From Saccoglossus kowalevskii (taxonomy: Eukaryota; Hemichordata; Enteropneusta; Harrimaniidae): 44,490 nt of DNA. This document shows positions 12,850 to 24,745 of this stretch, in pieces. Position 1 is the stretch's first letter; each line of letters opens with the position of its first letter. The notes under the pieces were generated by a model that worked only from the letters and a program-made list of their open reading frames with translations, did no database searches and was not told where the DNA came from. Location: NCBI RefSeq assembly GCF_000003605.2, contig NW_003118611.1, positions 1-44,490 of the forward strand, in the 5' to 3' direction. The translations under genes and the position numbers were made by a program.

Positions 12850-13139
12850 TTTGCAGGGAATTGTCACATACCACAGAAACAAAATATGTCAAACCAAGGG
12901 TGTGGTTAACACATCCATATTTGCAGTAGATTGTCACATACCACAGTAACAAAATATGTCAAACCAAGGGTGTGGTTAACACATACATATTTGCAGTGGA
13001 TTGTCACATACAACAGTATCGACTATGTCAAACCAAGGGTGTGGTTAACACATCCATATTTGCAGTGGATTGTCACATGCCACAGTAACAAAATATGTCA
13101 AACCAAGGGTGTGGTTAACACATCCATATTTGCAGTGGA

Positions 13140-14540
13140 TTGTCACATACAACAGTATCGAATATGTCAAACCAAGGGTGTGGTTTACACATCCATATTT
13201 GCAGTGGAATGTCACATACCACAGTAACAAAATATGTCAAACCAAGGGTGTGGTTAGCACATCCATATTTGTTGTGGATTGTCCCATACCACACTAACAA
13301 AATATGTCAAACCAAGGGTGTGGTTAACACATCCATATTTGCAGTGGATTGTCACATACAACAGTATCGACTATGTCAAACCAAGGGTATGGTTTACACA
13401 TCCATATTTGCAGTGGATTGTCACATGCCACAGTAACAAAATATGTCAAACCAAGGGTGTGGTTAACACATCCATATTTGCAGTAGATTGTCTCATACCA
13501 CAGTAACAAAATATGTTAAACCAAGAGTGTGGTTTACACATCCATATTTGCAGTGGATTGCCACATACCACATTAACAAAATATGTCAAACCAAGGGTGT
13601 AGTTAATACATCCATATTTGCAGTGGATTGTCACATACAACAGTAACAAAATATGTCAAACCAAGGGTGTGGTTAACACATCCATATTTGCAGTGGATTG
13701 TCACATGCCACAGTAACAAAATATGTCAAACCAAGGGTGTGGTTAACACATCCATATTTGCAGTGGATTGTCACATACAACAGTATCGAATATGTCAAAC
13801 CAAGGGTGTGGTTTACACATCCATATTTGCAGTGGATTGCCACATAGCACAGTAACAAAATATGTCAAACCAAGGATGTGGTAACACACCAATATTTGCA
13901 GTGGATTGCCACATGCCACAGTAACAAAATATGTCAAACCATGGGTGTGGTTTACACATCCATATTTGCAGTGGGTTGCCACATACCACATAAGCAAAAT
14001 TTGTCAAACCAAGGGTGTGGTTAACACATTCATATATGCAGTGGATTGTCACATACAACAGTAACAAAATATGTCAAAACAAGGGTGTCGTTAACACGTC
14101 CATATTTGTAGTGGATTGCCACATACAACAGTAACAAAATATGTAAAACCAAGGGTGTTGTTTATATATCCATATTTGCAGTGGATTGCCACATACCACA
14201 GTAACAAAATATGTCAAACCAAGGGTGTGGTTTACACATCCATATTTGCAGTGGATTGCCACATACCACAGTAACACAATATGTCAAACCAAGGGTGTGG
14301 TTAACACATCCATATTTTCAGTGGATTGTCACATACAACAGTAACAAAATATGTCAAACCAAGGGTGTGGTTAACACATCCATATTTGCAGTGGATTGTC
14401 ACATGCCACAGTAATAAAATATGTCAAACCAAGGGTGTGGTTTACATATCCATATTTGCAGTCGATTGCCACATACCACAGTAACAAAATATGTCAAACC
14501 ATGGGTGTGGTTTACACATCCATATTTGCAGTGGATTGTC
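13140..14540. repeat. Duplicated block D, copy 1 (1.40 kb)
   Basis: Matches about 16492-17892 at offset 3352 (48 monomers minus 8 bases, meaning eight 69-bp monomers in the period). By eye I count about ten differences in 1.4 kb, for example GTCCCATACC near 13282, GGGTATGG near 13388, CAAGAGTGTGG near 13524 and GTTAATACATCC near 13612. The pair contains block M copies 3 and 4. Confidence 0.83.
13841..14182. repeat. Diverged block M, copy 3
   Basis: Same ordered variants at +4190 from copy 2. It has GGATGTGG where three other copies have GGATGCGG, and CCAATATTTGC where copies 1 and 2 have CCAAAATTTGC; this groups it with copy 4. Confidence 0.85.
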
Positions 14541-14919
14541 ACATACCACAGTAACAAAATATGTCAAACCAAGGGTGTGGTTTACACATCCATATTTGCA
14601 GTGGATTGCCACATACCACAGTAACACAATATGTCAAACCAAGGGTGTGGTTAACACATCCATATTTGCAGTGGATTGTCACATACAACAGTAACAAAAT
14701 ATGTCAAACCAAAGGTGTGGTTAACACATCCATATTTGCAGTGGATTGTCACATGCCACAGTAACAAAATATGTCAAACCAAGGGTGTGGTTAACACATC
14801 CATATTTGCAGTGGATTGTCACATACAACAGTATCGAATATGTCAAACCAAGGGTGTGGTTTACATATCCATATTTGCAGTGGATTGCCACATACCACAG
14901 TAACAAAATATGTCAAACC

Positions 14920-15055
14920 AAGGGTGTAGTTAACACATCCATATTTGCAGTGGATTGTCACATACCACAGGAAAAAAATATGTCAAACCAAGGGTGGGGT
15001 TTACACATCCATATTTGCAGTAGATTGCCACATACCACAGTAAAAAAATATGTCA
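14920..15055. repeat. Right-domain haplotype lying in the left domain
   Basis: A two- to three-monomer tract with GTAGTTAAC, CAGGAAAAAAATATG, GGTGGGGTTTAC and CAGTAAAAAAATATG. This combination otherwise occurs only in the right domain, for example at 31,805-31,940. It breaks the surrounding left-domain pattern. Confidence 0.8.
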
Positions 15056-16280
15056 AACCAAGGGCGTGATTTACACATGAATAATTGCAGTAGATTGTTA
15101 CATACCACAGTAACAAAATATGTCAAACCAAGGGTGTGGTTTACACATCCATATTTGCAGTGGATTGCCACATACCACAGTAACACAATATGTCAAACCA
15201 AGGGTGTGGTTAACACATCCATATTTGCAGTGGATTGTCACATACAACAGTAACAAAATATGTCAAACCAAAGGTGTGGTTAACACACTCATATTTGCAG
15301 TGGATTGTCACATGCCACAGTAACAAAATATGTCAAACCAAGGGTGTGGTTAACACATCCATATTTGCAGTGGATTGTCACATACAACAGTATCGAATAT
15401 GTCAAACCAAGGGTGTGGTTTACATATCCATATTTGCAGTGGATTGCCACATACCACAGTAACAAAATATGTCAAACCGAGGGTGTGGTTTACATATCCA
15501 TATTTGCAGTGGATTGCCACATATCACAGTAACAAAATATGTCAAACCATGTGTGTGGTTTACACATCCATATTTGCAGTGGATTGTCACATTCTACAGT
15601 AACAAAGTATGTCAAACCAAGGGTGTGGTTTACACATCCATATTTGCAGTAGATTGTCACATACCACAGTAACAAAATATGTCAAACCAAGGGTGTGGTT
15701 TACACATGCATATTTGCAGTAGATTGTTACATACCACAGTAACAAAATATGTCAAACCAAGGGTGTGGTTTACACATCCATATTTGCAGTGGATTGTCAC
15801 ATACCACAGTAACAGAATATGTCAAACCAAGGGTGTGGTTAACACATCCATATTTGCAGTAGATTGTCACATACCACAGTAACAAAATATGTCAAACCAA
15901 GGGTGTGGTTAACACATCCATATTTGCAGTGGATTGTCACATACAACAGTATCGACTATGTCAAACCAAGGGTGTGGTTTACACATCCATATTTGCAGTG
16001 GAATGTCACATACCACAGTAACAAAATATGTCAAACCAAGGGTGTGGTTAGCACATCCATATTTGTTGTGGATTGTCACATACCACACTAACAAAATATG
16101 TCAAACCAAGGGTGTGGTTAACACATCCATATTTGCAGTCGATTGTCACATACAACAGTATCGACTATGTCAAACCAAGGGTGTGGTTTACACATCCATA
16201 TTTGCAGTGGATTGTCACATACCACAGTAACAAAATATGTCAAACCAAGGGTGTGGTTAACACATCCATATTTGCAGTAG
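14990..16280. repeat. Duplicated block I, copy 2 (1.29 kb)
   Basis: Counterpart of 10310-11600, including the third block H copy. Private changes include GGGCGTGATTTAC near 15068, ACACACTCATATTTG near 15288 and AACCGAGGG near 15477. Confidence 0.8.
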
Positions 16281-16491
16281 ATTGTTACATACCACAGTAA
16301 CAAAATATGTCAAACCAAGGGTGTGGTTTACACATCCATATTTGCAGTGGATTGTCACATACCACAGTAACAGAATATGTCAAACCAAGGGTGTGGTTAA
16401 CACATCCATATTTGCAGTAGATTGCCACATACCACAGTAACAAAATATGTCAAACCAAGGGTGTGGTTAACACATCCATTTTTGCAGTGGA

Positions 16492-17892
16492 TTGTCACAT
16501 ACAACAGTATCGACTATGTCAAACCAAGGGTGTGGTTTACACATCCATATTTGCAGTGGAATGTCACATACCACAGTAACAAAATATGTCAAACCAAGGG
16601 TGTGGTTAGCACATCCATATTTGTTGTGGATTGTCACATACCACACTAACAAAATATGTCAAACCAAGGGTGTGGTTAACACATCCATATTTGCAGTGGA
16701 TTGTCACATACAACAGTATCGACTATGTCAAACCAAGGGTGTGGTTTACACATCCATATTTGCAGTGGATTGTCACATGCCACAGTAACAAAATATGTCA
16801 AACCAAGGGTGTGGTTAACACATCCATATTTGCAGTAGATTGTCTCATACCACAGTAACAAAATATGTTAAACCAAGGGTGTGGTTTACACATCCATATT
16901 TGCAGTGGATTGCCACATACCACATTAACAAAATATGTCAAACCAAGGGTGTAGTTAACACATCCATATTTGCAGTGGATTGTCACATACAACAGTAACA
17001 AAATATGTCAAACCAAGGGTGTGGTTAACATATCCATATTTGCAGTGGATTGTCACATGCCACAGTAACAAAATATGTCAAACCAAGGGTGTGGTTAACA
17101 CATCCATATTTGCAGTGGATTGTCACATACAACAGTATCGAATATGTCAAACCAAGGGTGTGGTTTACACATCCATATTTGCAGTGGATTGCCACATAGC
17201 ACAGTAACAAAATATGTCAAACCAAGGATGCGGTAACACACCAATATTTGCAGTGGATTGCCGCATGCCACAGTAACAAAATATGTCAAACCATGGGTGT
17301 GGTTTACACATCCATATTTGCAGTGGGTTGCCACATACCACATAAGCAAAATTTGTCAAACCAAGGGTGTGGTTAACACATTCATATATGCAGTGGATTG
17401 TCACATACAACAGTAACAAAATATGTCAAAACAAGGGTGTCGTTAACACGTCCATATTTGTAGTGGATTGCCACATACAACAGTAACAAAATATGTAAAA
17501 CCAAGGGTGTTGTTTATATATCCATATTTGCAGTGGATTGCCACATACCACAGTAACAAAATATGTCAAACCAAGGGTGTGGTTTACACATCCATATTTG
17601 CAGTGGATTGCCACATACCACAGTAACACAATATGTCAAACCAAGGGTGTGGTTAACACATCCATATTTTCAGTGGATTGTCACATACAACAGTAACAAA
17701 ATATGTCAAACCAAGGGTGTGGTTAACACATCCATATTTGCAGTGGATTGTCACATGCCACAGTAACAAAATATGTCAAACCAAGGGTGTGGTTTACATA
17801 TCCATATTTGCAGTCGATTGCCACATACCACAGTAACAAAATATGTCAAACCATGGGTGTGGTTTACACATCCATATTTGCAGTGGATTGTC
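16492..17892. repeat. Duplicated block D, copy 2 (1.40 kb)
   Basis: Counterpart of 13140-14540. Private changes include GTTAACATATCC near 17031 and CCGCATGCC near 17261. The match ends where this copy has CATACTACAG and copy 1 has CATACCACAG. Confidence 0.83.
17193..17534. repeat. Diverged block M, copy 4
   Basis: Same ordered variants at +3352 from copy 3, as part of block D. It shares CCAATATTTGC with copy 3 and has a private CCGCATGCC. Confidence 0.85.
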
Positions 17893-17934
17893 ACATACTA
17901 CAGTAACAAAATATGTCAAATCAAGTGTGTGGTT

Positions 17935-18400
17935 TACACATCCATATTTGCAGTAGATTGCCACATACCACAGTAACAAAATATGTCAAACCAAGGGCGT
18001 GGTTTACACATGAATAATTGCAGTAGATTGTTACATACCACAGTAACAAAATATGTCAAACCAAGGGTGTGGTTTACACATCCATATTTGCAGTGGATTG
18101 CCACATACCACAGTAACACAATATGTCAAACCAAGGGTGTGGTTAACACATCCATATTTGCAGTGGATTGTCACATACAACAGTAACAAAATATGTCAAA
18201 CCAAAGGTGTGTTTAACACACTCATATTTGCAGTGGATTGTCACATGCCACAGTAACAAAATATGTCAAACCAAGGGTGTGGTTAACACATCCATATTTG
18301 CAGTGGATTGTCACATACAACAGTATCGAATATGTCAAACCAAGGGTGTGGTTTACATATCCATATTTGCAGTGGATTGCCACATACCACAGTAACAAAA
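17935..18400. repeat. Copy of the 15000-15470 segment
   Basis: Matches 15000-15470 at offset 2933 (42 monomers minus 7 bases), including the ATGAATAATTGC monomer, ACACAATATG, ACACACTCATATTTG and the CATGCC/69-bp pair. A private change is GTGTGTTTAACAC near 18209. Confidence 0.75.
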
Positions 18401-18439
18401 TATGTCAAACCAAGGGTGTAGTTTACACATCCATATTTG

Positions 18440-19450
18440 CAGTAGATTGCCACATACGACAGTAACAAAATATGTCAAACCAAGGGTGTTGTTTACACAT
18501 CCATATTTGCAGTGGATTGTCACATACCACAGTAACAAAATATGTCAAACCAAGGGTGTGGTTTACATATACATATTTGCAGTGGATTGCCACATACCAC
18601 AGTAACAAAATATGTCAAACCATGGGTGTGGTTTACACATCCATATTTGCAGTGGATTGTCACATACTACAGTAACAAAATATATCAAACCAAGGGTGTG
18701 GTTTACACATCCATATTTGCAGTAGATTGCCACATACCACAGTAACAAAATATGTCAAACCATGGGTGTGGTTTACACATCCATATTTGCAGTGGATTGT
18801 CACATACTACAGTAACAAAATATGTCAAACCAAGGGTGTGGTTTACACATCCATATTTGCAGTAGATTGCCACATACCACAGTAACAAAATATGTCAAAC
18901 CAAGGGTGTGGTTAACACATCCATATTTGCAGCGGATTGTCACATACAACAGTATCGAATATGTCAAACCAAGTTTGTAGTTTACACATCCATATTTGCA
19001 GTGGATTGTCACATACCTCAGTAACAAAATATGTCAAACCAAGGGTGTGGTTAACACATCCATATTTGCAGTAGATTGTCTCATACCACAGTAACAAAAT
19101 ATGTTAAACCAAGGGTGTGGTTTACACATCCATATTTGCAGTGGATTGCCACATACCACAGTAACAAAATATGTCAAACCAAGGGTGTAGTTAACACATC
19201 CATATTTGCAGTGGATTGCCACATACCACAGTAACAAAATATGTCAAACCAAGGGTGTGGTTAACACATCCATATTTGCAGTGGATTGCTACATATCACA
19301 TTAACAATATATGTCAAACCAAGGGTGTGGTTAACACATCCATATTTGCAGTAGATTGTCACATACCACAGTAACAAAATATGTCAAACCAAGGGTGTGG
19401 TTAACACATTCATATTTGCAGTGGCTTGTCACATCCAACAGTAACAAAAT
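18440..19450. repeat. 16-monomer higher-order unit P, copy 2
   Basis: Carries ATATATCAAACC, CCATGGG, CAGCGGATTG plus a 69-bp monomer, ACCTCAG, TTGTCTC, ATGTTAAACC, ACAATATATG and ATTCATATTTG in the same order as the other P copies. Local differences include AAGTTTGTAG near 18973 and CAGTAAC where other copies have CATTAAC near 19157. Confidence 0.75.
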
Positions 19451-19568
19451 ATGTCAAACCAAGGGTGTGGTTAACACATCCATATTTGCAGTGGAATGTC
19501 ACATACAACAGTATCGAATATGTCAAACCAAGGGTGTGGTTTACACATCCATATTTGCAGTGGATTGC

Positions 19569-19840
19569 CACATGCCACAGTAACAAAATATGTCAAACCA
19601 AGGGTGTGGTTTACACATCCATATTTGCAGTGGGTTGCCACATACCACATAAGCAAAATTTTCAAACCAAGGGTGTGGTTAACACATTCATATATGCAGT
19701 GGATTGTCACATACAACAGTAACAAAATATGTCAAAACAAGGGTGTCTTTAACACGTCCATATTTGTAGCGGATTGCCACATACAACAGTAACAAAATAT
19801 GTAAAACCAAGGGTGTTGTTTATATATCCATATTTGCAGT
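19569..19840. repeat. Diverged block M, copy 5, truncated
   Basis: Only the last four monomers are present. The CATAGCACAG / GGATGCGG monomer is missing, and the block starts at CATGCCACAG. It also has CCAAGGG instead of CCATGGG in that monomer, one base lost in ATTTTCAAACC, GTCTTTAACACG and TAGCGGATTG, so it is the most diverged copy. Confidence 0.82.
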
Positions 19841-19939
19841 GGATTGCCGCATACCACAGTAACAAAATATGTCAAACCAAGGGTGTGGTTTACACATCCA
19901 TATTTGAAGTGGATTGTCACATACCACAGTAACAAAATA

Positions 19940-20480
19940 TGTCAAACCAAGGGTGTAGTTTACACATCCATATTTGCAGTAGATTGCCACATACGACAGT
20001 AACAAAATATGTCAATCCAAGGGTGTAGTTTACACATCCATATTTGCAGTAGATTGCCACATACGACAGTAACAAAATATGTCAATCCAAGGGTGTAGTT
20101 TACACATCCATATTTGCAGTAGATTGCCACATACCACAGAAACAAAATATGTCAAACCAAGGGTGTGGTTTACACATCCATATTTGCAGTAGATTGTCAC
20201 ATACCACAGTAACAAAATATGTCAATCCAAGGGTGTAGTTTACACATCCATATTTGCAGTAGATTGCCACATACGACAGTAACAAAATATGTCAAACCAA
20301 GGGTGTTGTTTACACATCCATATTTGCAGTGGATTGTCACATACTACAGTAACAAAATATATCAAACCAAGGGTGTGGTTTACACATCCATATTTGCAGT
20401 AGATTGCCACATACCACAGTAACAAAATATGTCAAACCATGGGTGTGGTTTACACATCCATATTTGCAGTGGATTGTCAC
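19940..20480. repeat. Duplicated block K, copy 1
   Basis: Matches about 21475-22015 at offset 1535 (22 monomers minus 5 bases). It holds a run of GTCAATCCAAGG / ATACGACAG monomers, two of which (19981-20050 and 20051-20120) are identical, then an AGAAAC variant and the ATATATC marker. It overlaps P copy 3. Confidence 0.78.
19981..20120. repeat. Perfect 70-bp monomer doublet
   Basis: Bases 19981-20050 and 20051-20120 are identical monomers carrying ATACGACAG, GTCAATCCAAGG and GTAGTTTAC. Confidence 0.92.
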
Positions 20481-20740
20481 ATACCACAGTAACAAAATAT
20501 GTCAAACCAAGGGTGTGGTTAACACATTCATATTTGCAGTGGCTTGTCACATCCAACAGTAACAAAATATGTCAAACCAAGGGTGTCGTTAACACACCCA
20601 TATTTGCAGTGGATTGTCACATACAACAGTAACAAAATATGTCAAACCAAGGGTGTGGTTTACATATCCATATTTGCAGTGGATTGCCACATACCACAGT
20701 AACAAAATATGTCAAACCATGGGTGTGGTTTACACATCCA
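20187..20740. repeat. Higher-order unit P, copy 3, internally deleted
   Basis: Begins like copy 4 (GTCAATCCAAGG, ATACGACAG, GTGTTGTTTAC, ATATATCAAACC, CCATGGG). It then jumps at about 20,480-20,510 straight to the late markers ATTCATATTTG/GGCTTG and GTCGTTAACACACCC. About half of the 16 monomers are missing, and the deletion ends are in monomer register. Confidence 0.7.
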
Positions 20741-20881
20741 TATTTGCAGTGGATTGTCACATACTACAGTAACAAAATATGTCAAACCAAGGGTTTGGTT
20801 TAGACATCCATATTTGCAGTATATTGTCACATACAACAGTATCGAATATGTCAAACCAAGGGTGTGGTTTACACATCCATA

Positions 20882-20947
20882 TTTGCAGTGGATTGTCACC
20901 ACAGTAACAAAATATGTCAAACCAAGGGTGTGGTTAACACATCCATA
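20882..20947. repeat. 66-bp monomer, copy 1
   Basis: Four bases are missing: GTCACCACAG here against GTCACATACCACAG in the consensus. It directly follows a 69-bp monomer. This is the only 66-bp copy in the left domain. Confidence 0.92.
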
Positions 20948-21120
20948 TTTGCAGTAGATTGTCACATACCACAGTAACAAAATATGTCAAACCAAGGGTG
21001 TGGTTAACACATCCATATTTGCAATGGATTGCTACATACCACATTAACAAAATATGTCAAACCAAGGGTGTGGTTAACACATCCATATTTGCAGTAGATT
21101 GTCACATACCACAGTAACAA

Positions 21121-21380
21121 AATATGTCAAAACAAGGGTGTGGTTTACACATCCATATTTGCAGTGGATTGTCACATACTACAGTAACAAAATATGTCAA
21201 ACCAAGGGTGTGGTTTACACATGCATATTTGCAGTAGATTGTCACATACCACAGTAACAAAATATGTCAAACCAAGGGTGTGGTTAACACATCTATATTT
21301 GGAGTAGATTATCACATACCACAGTAACAAAATATGTCAAACCATGGGTGTGGTTTACACATCCATATTTGCAGCGGATT
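21121..21380. repeat. Segment Q, copy 1 (one monomer shorter)
   Basis: Runs AAAACAAGG, CATACTAC, ACATGCATATTTG, ATCTATATTTGGAG with ATTATC, CCATGGG. It lacks the GTAGATTGCCAC monomer present in the other copies. It lies in the left domain, although its other copies are on the right. Confidence 0.72.
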
Positions 21381-21474
21381 GTCACATACTACAGTAACAA
21401 AATATGTCAAACCAAGGGTGTGGTTTACACATCCATATTTGAAGTGGATTGTCACATACCACAGTAACAAAATA

Positions 21475-22015
21475 TGTCAAACCAAGGGTGTAGTTTACAC
21501 ATCCATATTTGCAGTAGATTGCCACATACGACAGTAACAAAATATGTCAATCCAAGGGTGTAGTTTACACATCCATATTTGCAGTAGATTGCCACATACG
21601 ACAGTAACAAAATATGTCAATCCAAGGGTGTAGTTTACACATCCATATTTGCAGTAGATTGCCACATACCACAGAAACAAAATATGTCAAACCAAGGGTG
21701 TGGTTTACACATCCATATTTGCAGTAGATTGTCACATACCACAGTAACAAAATATGTCAATCCAAGGGTGTAGTTTACACATCCATATTTGCAGTAGATT
21801 GCCACATACGACAGTAACAAAATATGTCAAACCAAGGGTGTTGTTTACACATCCATATTTGCAGTGGATTGTCACATACTACAGTAACAAAATATATCAA
21901 ACCAAGGGTGTGGTTTACACATCCATATTTGCAGTAGATTGCCACATACCACAGTAACAAAATATGTCAAACCATGGGTGTGGTTTACACATCCATATTT
22001 GCAGTGGATTGTCAC
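21475..22015. repeat. Duplicated block K, copy 2
   Basis: Counterpart of 19940-20480. The identical monomer pair is present here too (21516-21585 and 21586-21655), so the local doubling is older than the block duplication. Confidence 0.78.
21516..21655. repeat. Perfect 70-bp monomer doublet, second location
   Basis: The same identical doublet as at 19981, carried at offset 1535 in block K copy 2. Confidence 0.92.
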
Positions 22016-22840
22016 ATACTACAGTAACAAAATATGTCAAACCAAGGGTGTGGTTTACACATCCATATTTGCAGTAGATTGCCACATACCACAGTAACAA
22101 AATATGTCAAACCAAGGGTGTGGTTAACACATCCATATTTGCAGCGGATTGTCACATACAACAGTATCGAATATGTCAAACCAAGGGTGTAGTTTACACA
22201 TCCATATTTGCAGTGGATTGTCACATACCTCAGTAACAAAATATGTCAAACCAAGGGTGTGGTTAACACATCCATATTTGCAGTAGATTGTCTCATACCA
22301 CAGTAACAAAATATGTTAAACCAAGGGTGTGGTTTACACATCCATATTTGCAGTGGATTGCCACATACCACATTAACAAAATATGTCAAACCAAGGGTGT
22401 AGTTAACACATCCATATTTGCAGTGGATTGCCACATACCACAGTAACAAAATATGTCAAACCAAGGGTGTGGTTAACACATCCATATTTGCAGTGGATTG
22501 CTACATATCACATTAACAATATATGTCAAACCAAGGGTGTGGTTAACACATCCATATTTGCAGTAGATTGTCACATACCACAGTAACAAAATATGTCAAA
22601 CCAAGGGTGTGGTTAACACATTCATATTTGCAGTGGCTTGTCACATCCAACAGTAACAAAATATGTCAAACCAAGGGTGTCGTTAACACACCCATATTTG
22701 CAGTGGATTGTCACATACAACAGTAACAAAATATGTCAAACCAAGGGTGTGGTTTACATATCCATATTTGCAGTGGATTGCCACATACCACAGTAACAAA
22801 ATATGTCAAACCATGGGTGTGGTTTACACATCCATATTTG
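21722..22840. repeat. 16-monomer higher-order unit P, copy 4 (1119 bp)
   Basis: First of two directly adjacent copies. Its length of 1119 is 16 x 70 minus one, because it holds a single 69-bp monomer. It contains the full ordered marker set from GTCAATCCAAGG to CCATGGG. The next copy starts at the equivalent base. Confidence 0.88.
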
Positions 22841-23889
22841 CAGTAGATTGTCACATACCACAGTAACAAAATATGTCAATCCAAGGGTGTAGTTTACACA
22901 TCCATATTTGCAGTAGATTGCCACATACGACAGTAACAAAATATGTCAAACCAAGGGTGTTGTTTACACATCCATATTTGCAGTGGATTGTCACATACTA
23001 CAGTAACAAAATATATCAAACCAAGGGTGTGGTTTACACATCCATATTTGCAGTAGATTGCCACATACCACAGTAACAAAATATGTCAAACCATGGGTGT
23101 GGTTTACACATCCATATTTGCAGTGGATTGTCACATACTACAGTAACAAAATATGTCAAACCAAGGGTGTGGTTTACACATCCATATTTGCAGTAGATTG
23201 CCACATACCACAGTAACAAAATATGTCAAACCAAGGGTGTGGTTAACACATCCATATTTGCAGCGGATTGTCACATACAACAGTATCGAATATGTCAAAC
23301 CAAGGGTGTAGTTTACACATCCATATTTGCAGTGGATTGTCACATACCTCAGTAACAAAATATGTCAAACCAAGGGTGTGGTTAACACATCCATATTTGC
23401 AGTAGATTGTCTCATACCACAGTAACAAAATATGTTAAACCAAGGGTGTGGTTTACACATCCATATTTGCAGTGGATTGCCACATACCACAGTAACAAAA
23501 TATGTCAAACCAAGGGTGTGGTTAACACATCCATATTTGCAGTGGATTGCTACATATCACATTAACAATATATGTCAAACCAAGGGTGTGGTTAACACAT
23601 CCATATTTGCAGTAGATTGTCACATACCACAGTAACAAAATATGTCAAACCAAGGGTGTGGTTAACACATTCATATTTGCAGTGGCTTGTCACATCCAAC
23701 AGTAACAAAATATGTCAAACCAAGGGTGTCGTTAACACACCCATATTTGCAGTGGATTGTCACATACAACAGTAACAAAATATGTCAAACCAAGGGTGTG
23801 GTTTACATATCCATATTTGCAGTGGATTGCCACATACCACAGTAACAAAATATGTCAAACCATGGGTGTGGTTTACACATCCATATTTG
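22841..23889. repeat. Higher-order unit P, copy 5 (15 monomers, 1049 bp)
   Basis: Follows copy 4 without a gap and repeats it at offset 1119. After about 23,480 the offset becomes 1049, because one monomer present in copy 4 (CATTAAC plus GTAGTTAAC, about 22,354-22,424) is absent. This is a clean one-monomer deletion within a higher-order repeat. Confidence 0.88.
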
Positions 23890-24018
23890 CAGTGGATTGT
23901 CACATACTACAGTAACAAAATATGTCAAACCAAGGGTGTGGTTTAGACATCCATATTTGCAGTATATTGCCACATACCCCAGTAACAAAATATGTCAAAC
24001 CAAGGGCGTGGTTTACAC

Positions 24019-24240
24019 ATGCTATTTATTGACAGTCGATTGCACATACACAGTAACAAAATATGTTAAACCATGGGTGTGGTTACACATCCATATTTGC
24101 AGTGGATTGTCACATATTACAGTAACAAAATATGTCAAATCAAGGGTGTGGTTTACACATCCATATTTGCAGTAGATTTGCCACATACCACAGTAACAAA
24201 ATATGTCAAACCCAAGGGCGTGGTATACACATGCATAATT
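24019..24240. repeat. Indel-rich junction between two left-domain blocks
   Basis: Upstream sequence follows the extension of unit P (GTTTAGACATCC, GTATATTGCC, GGGCGTGG). Downstream sequence follows the ATTGCAGTAG / ACACAATATG block. Between them are a scrambled stretch at about 24,021-24,052 (CTATTTATTGACAGTCG), a lost base in GGTTACAC near 24,081, an extra T in AGATTTGCC near 24,177 and an extra C in AACCCAAGG near 24,211. Nowhere else do indels crowd so closely. Confidence 0.75.
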
Positions 24241-24745
24241 GCAGTAGATTGTTACATACCACAGTAACAAAATATGTCAAACCAAGGGTGTGGTTTACAC
24301 ATCCATATTTGCAGTGGATTGCCACATACCACAGTAACACAATATGTCAAACCAAGGGTGTGGTTAACACATCCATATTTGCAGTGGATTGTCGAATACA
24401 ACAGTAACAAAATATGTCAAACCAAAGGTGTGGTTAACACATCCATATTTGCAGTGGATTGTCACATGCCACAGTAACAAAATATGTCAAACCAAGGGTG
24501 TGGTTAACACATCCATATTTGCAGTGGATTGTCACATACAACAGTATCGAATATGTCAAACCAAGGGTGTGGTTTACATATCCATATTTGCAGTGGATTG
24601 CCACATACCACAGTAACAAAATATGTCAAACCAAGGGTGTGGTTTACATATCCATATTTGCAGTGGATTGCCACATACCACAGTAACAAAATATGTCAAA
24701 CCATGTGTGTGGTTTACACATCCATATTTGCAGTGGATTGTCATA
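24185..24745. repeat. Last left-type block
   Basis: Matches about 15031-15591 at offset 9154, with ATTGCAGTAG, ACACAATATG, the CATGCC/69-bp pair, TTTACATATCC twice and CCATGTGTG. The match ends where this copy has TCATATGCCAC and the other has TCACATTCTAC. Left-type markers stop here. Confidence 0.75.
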
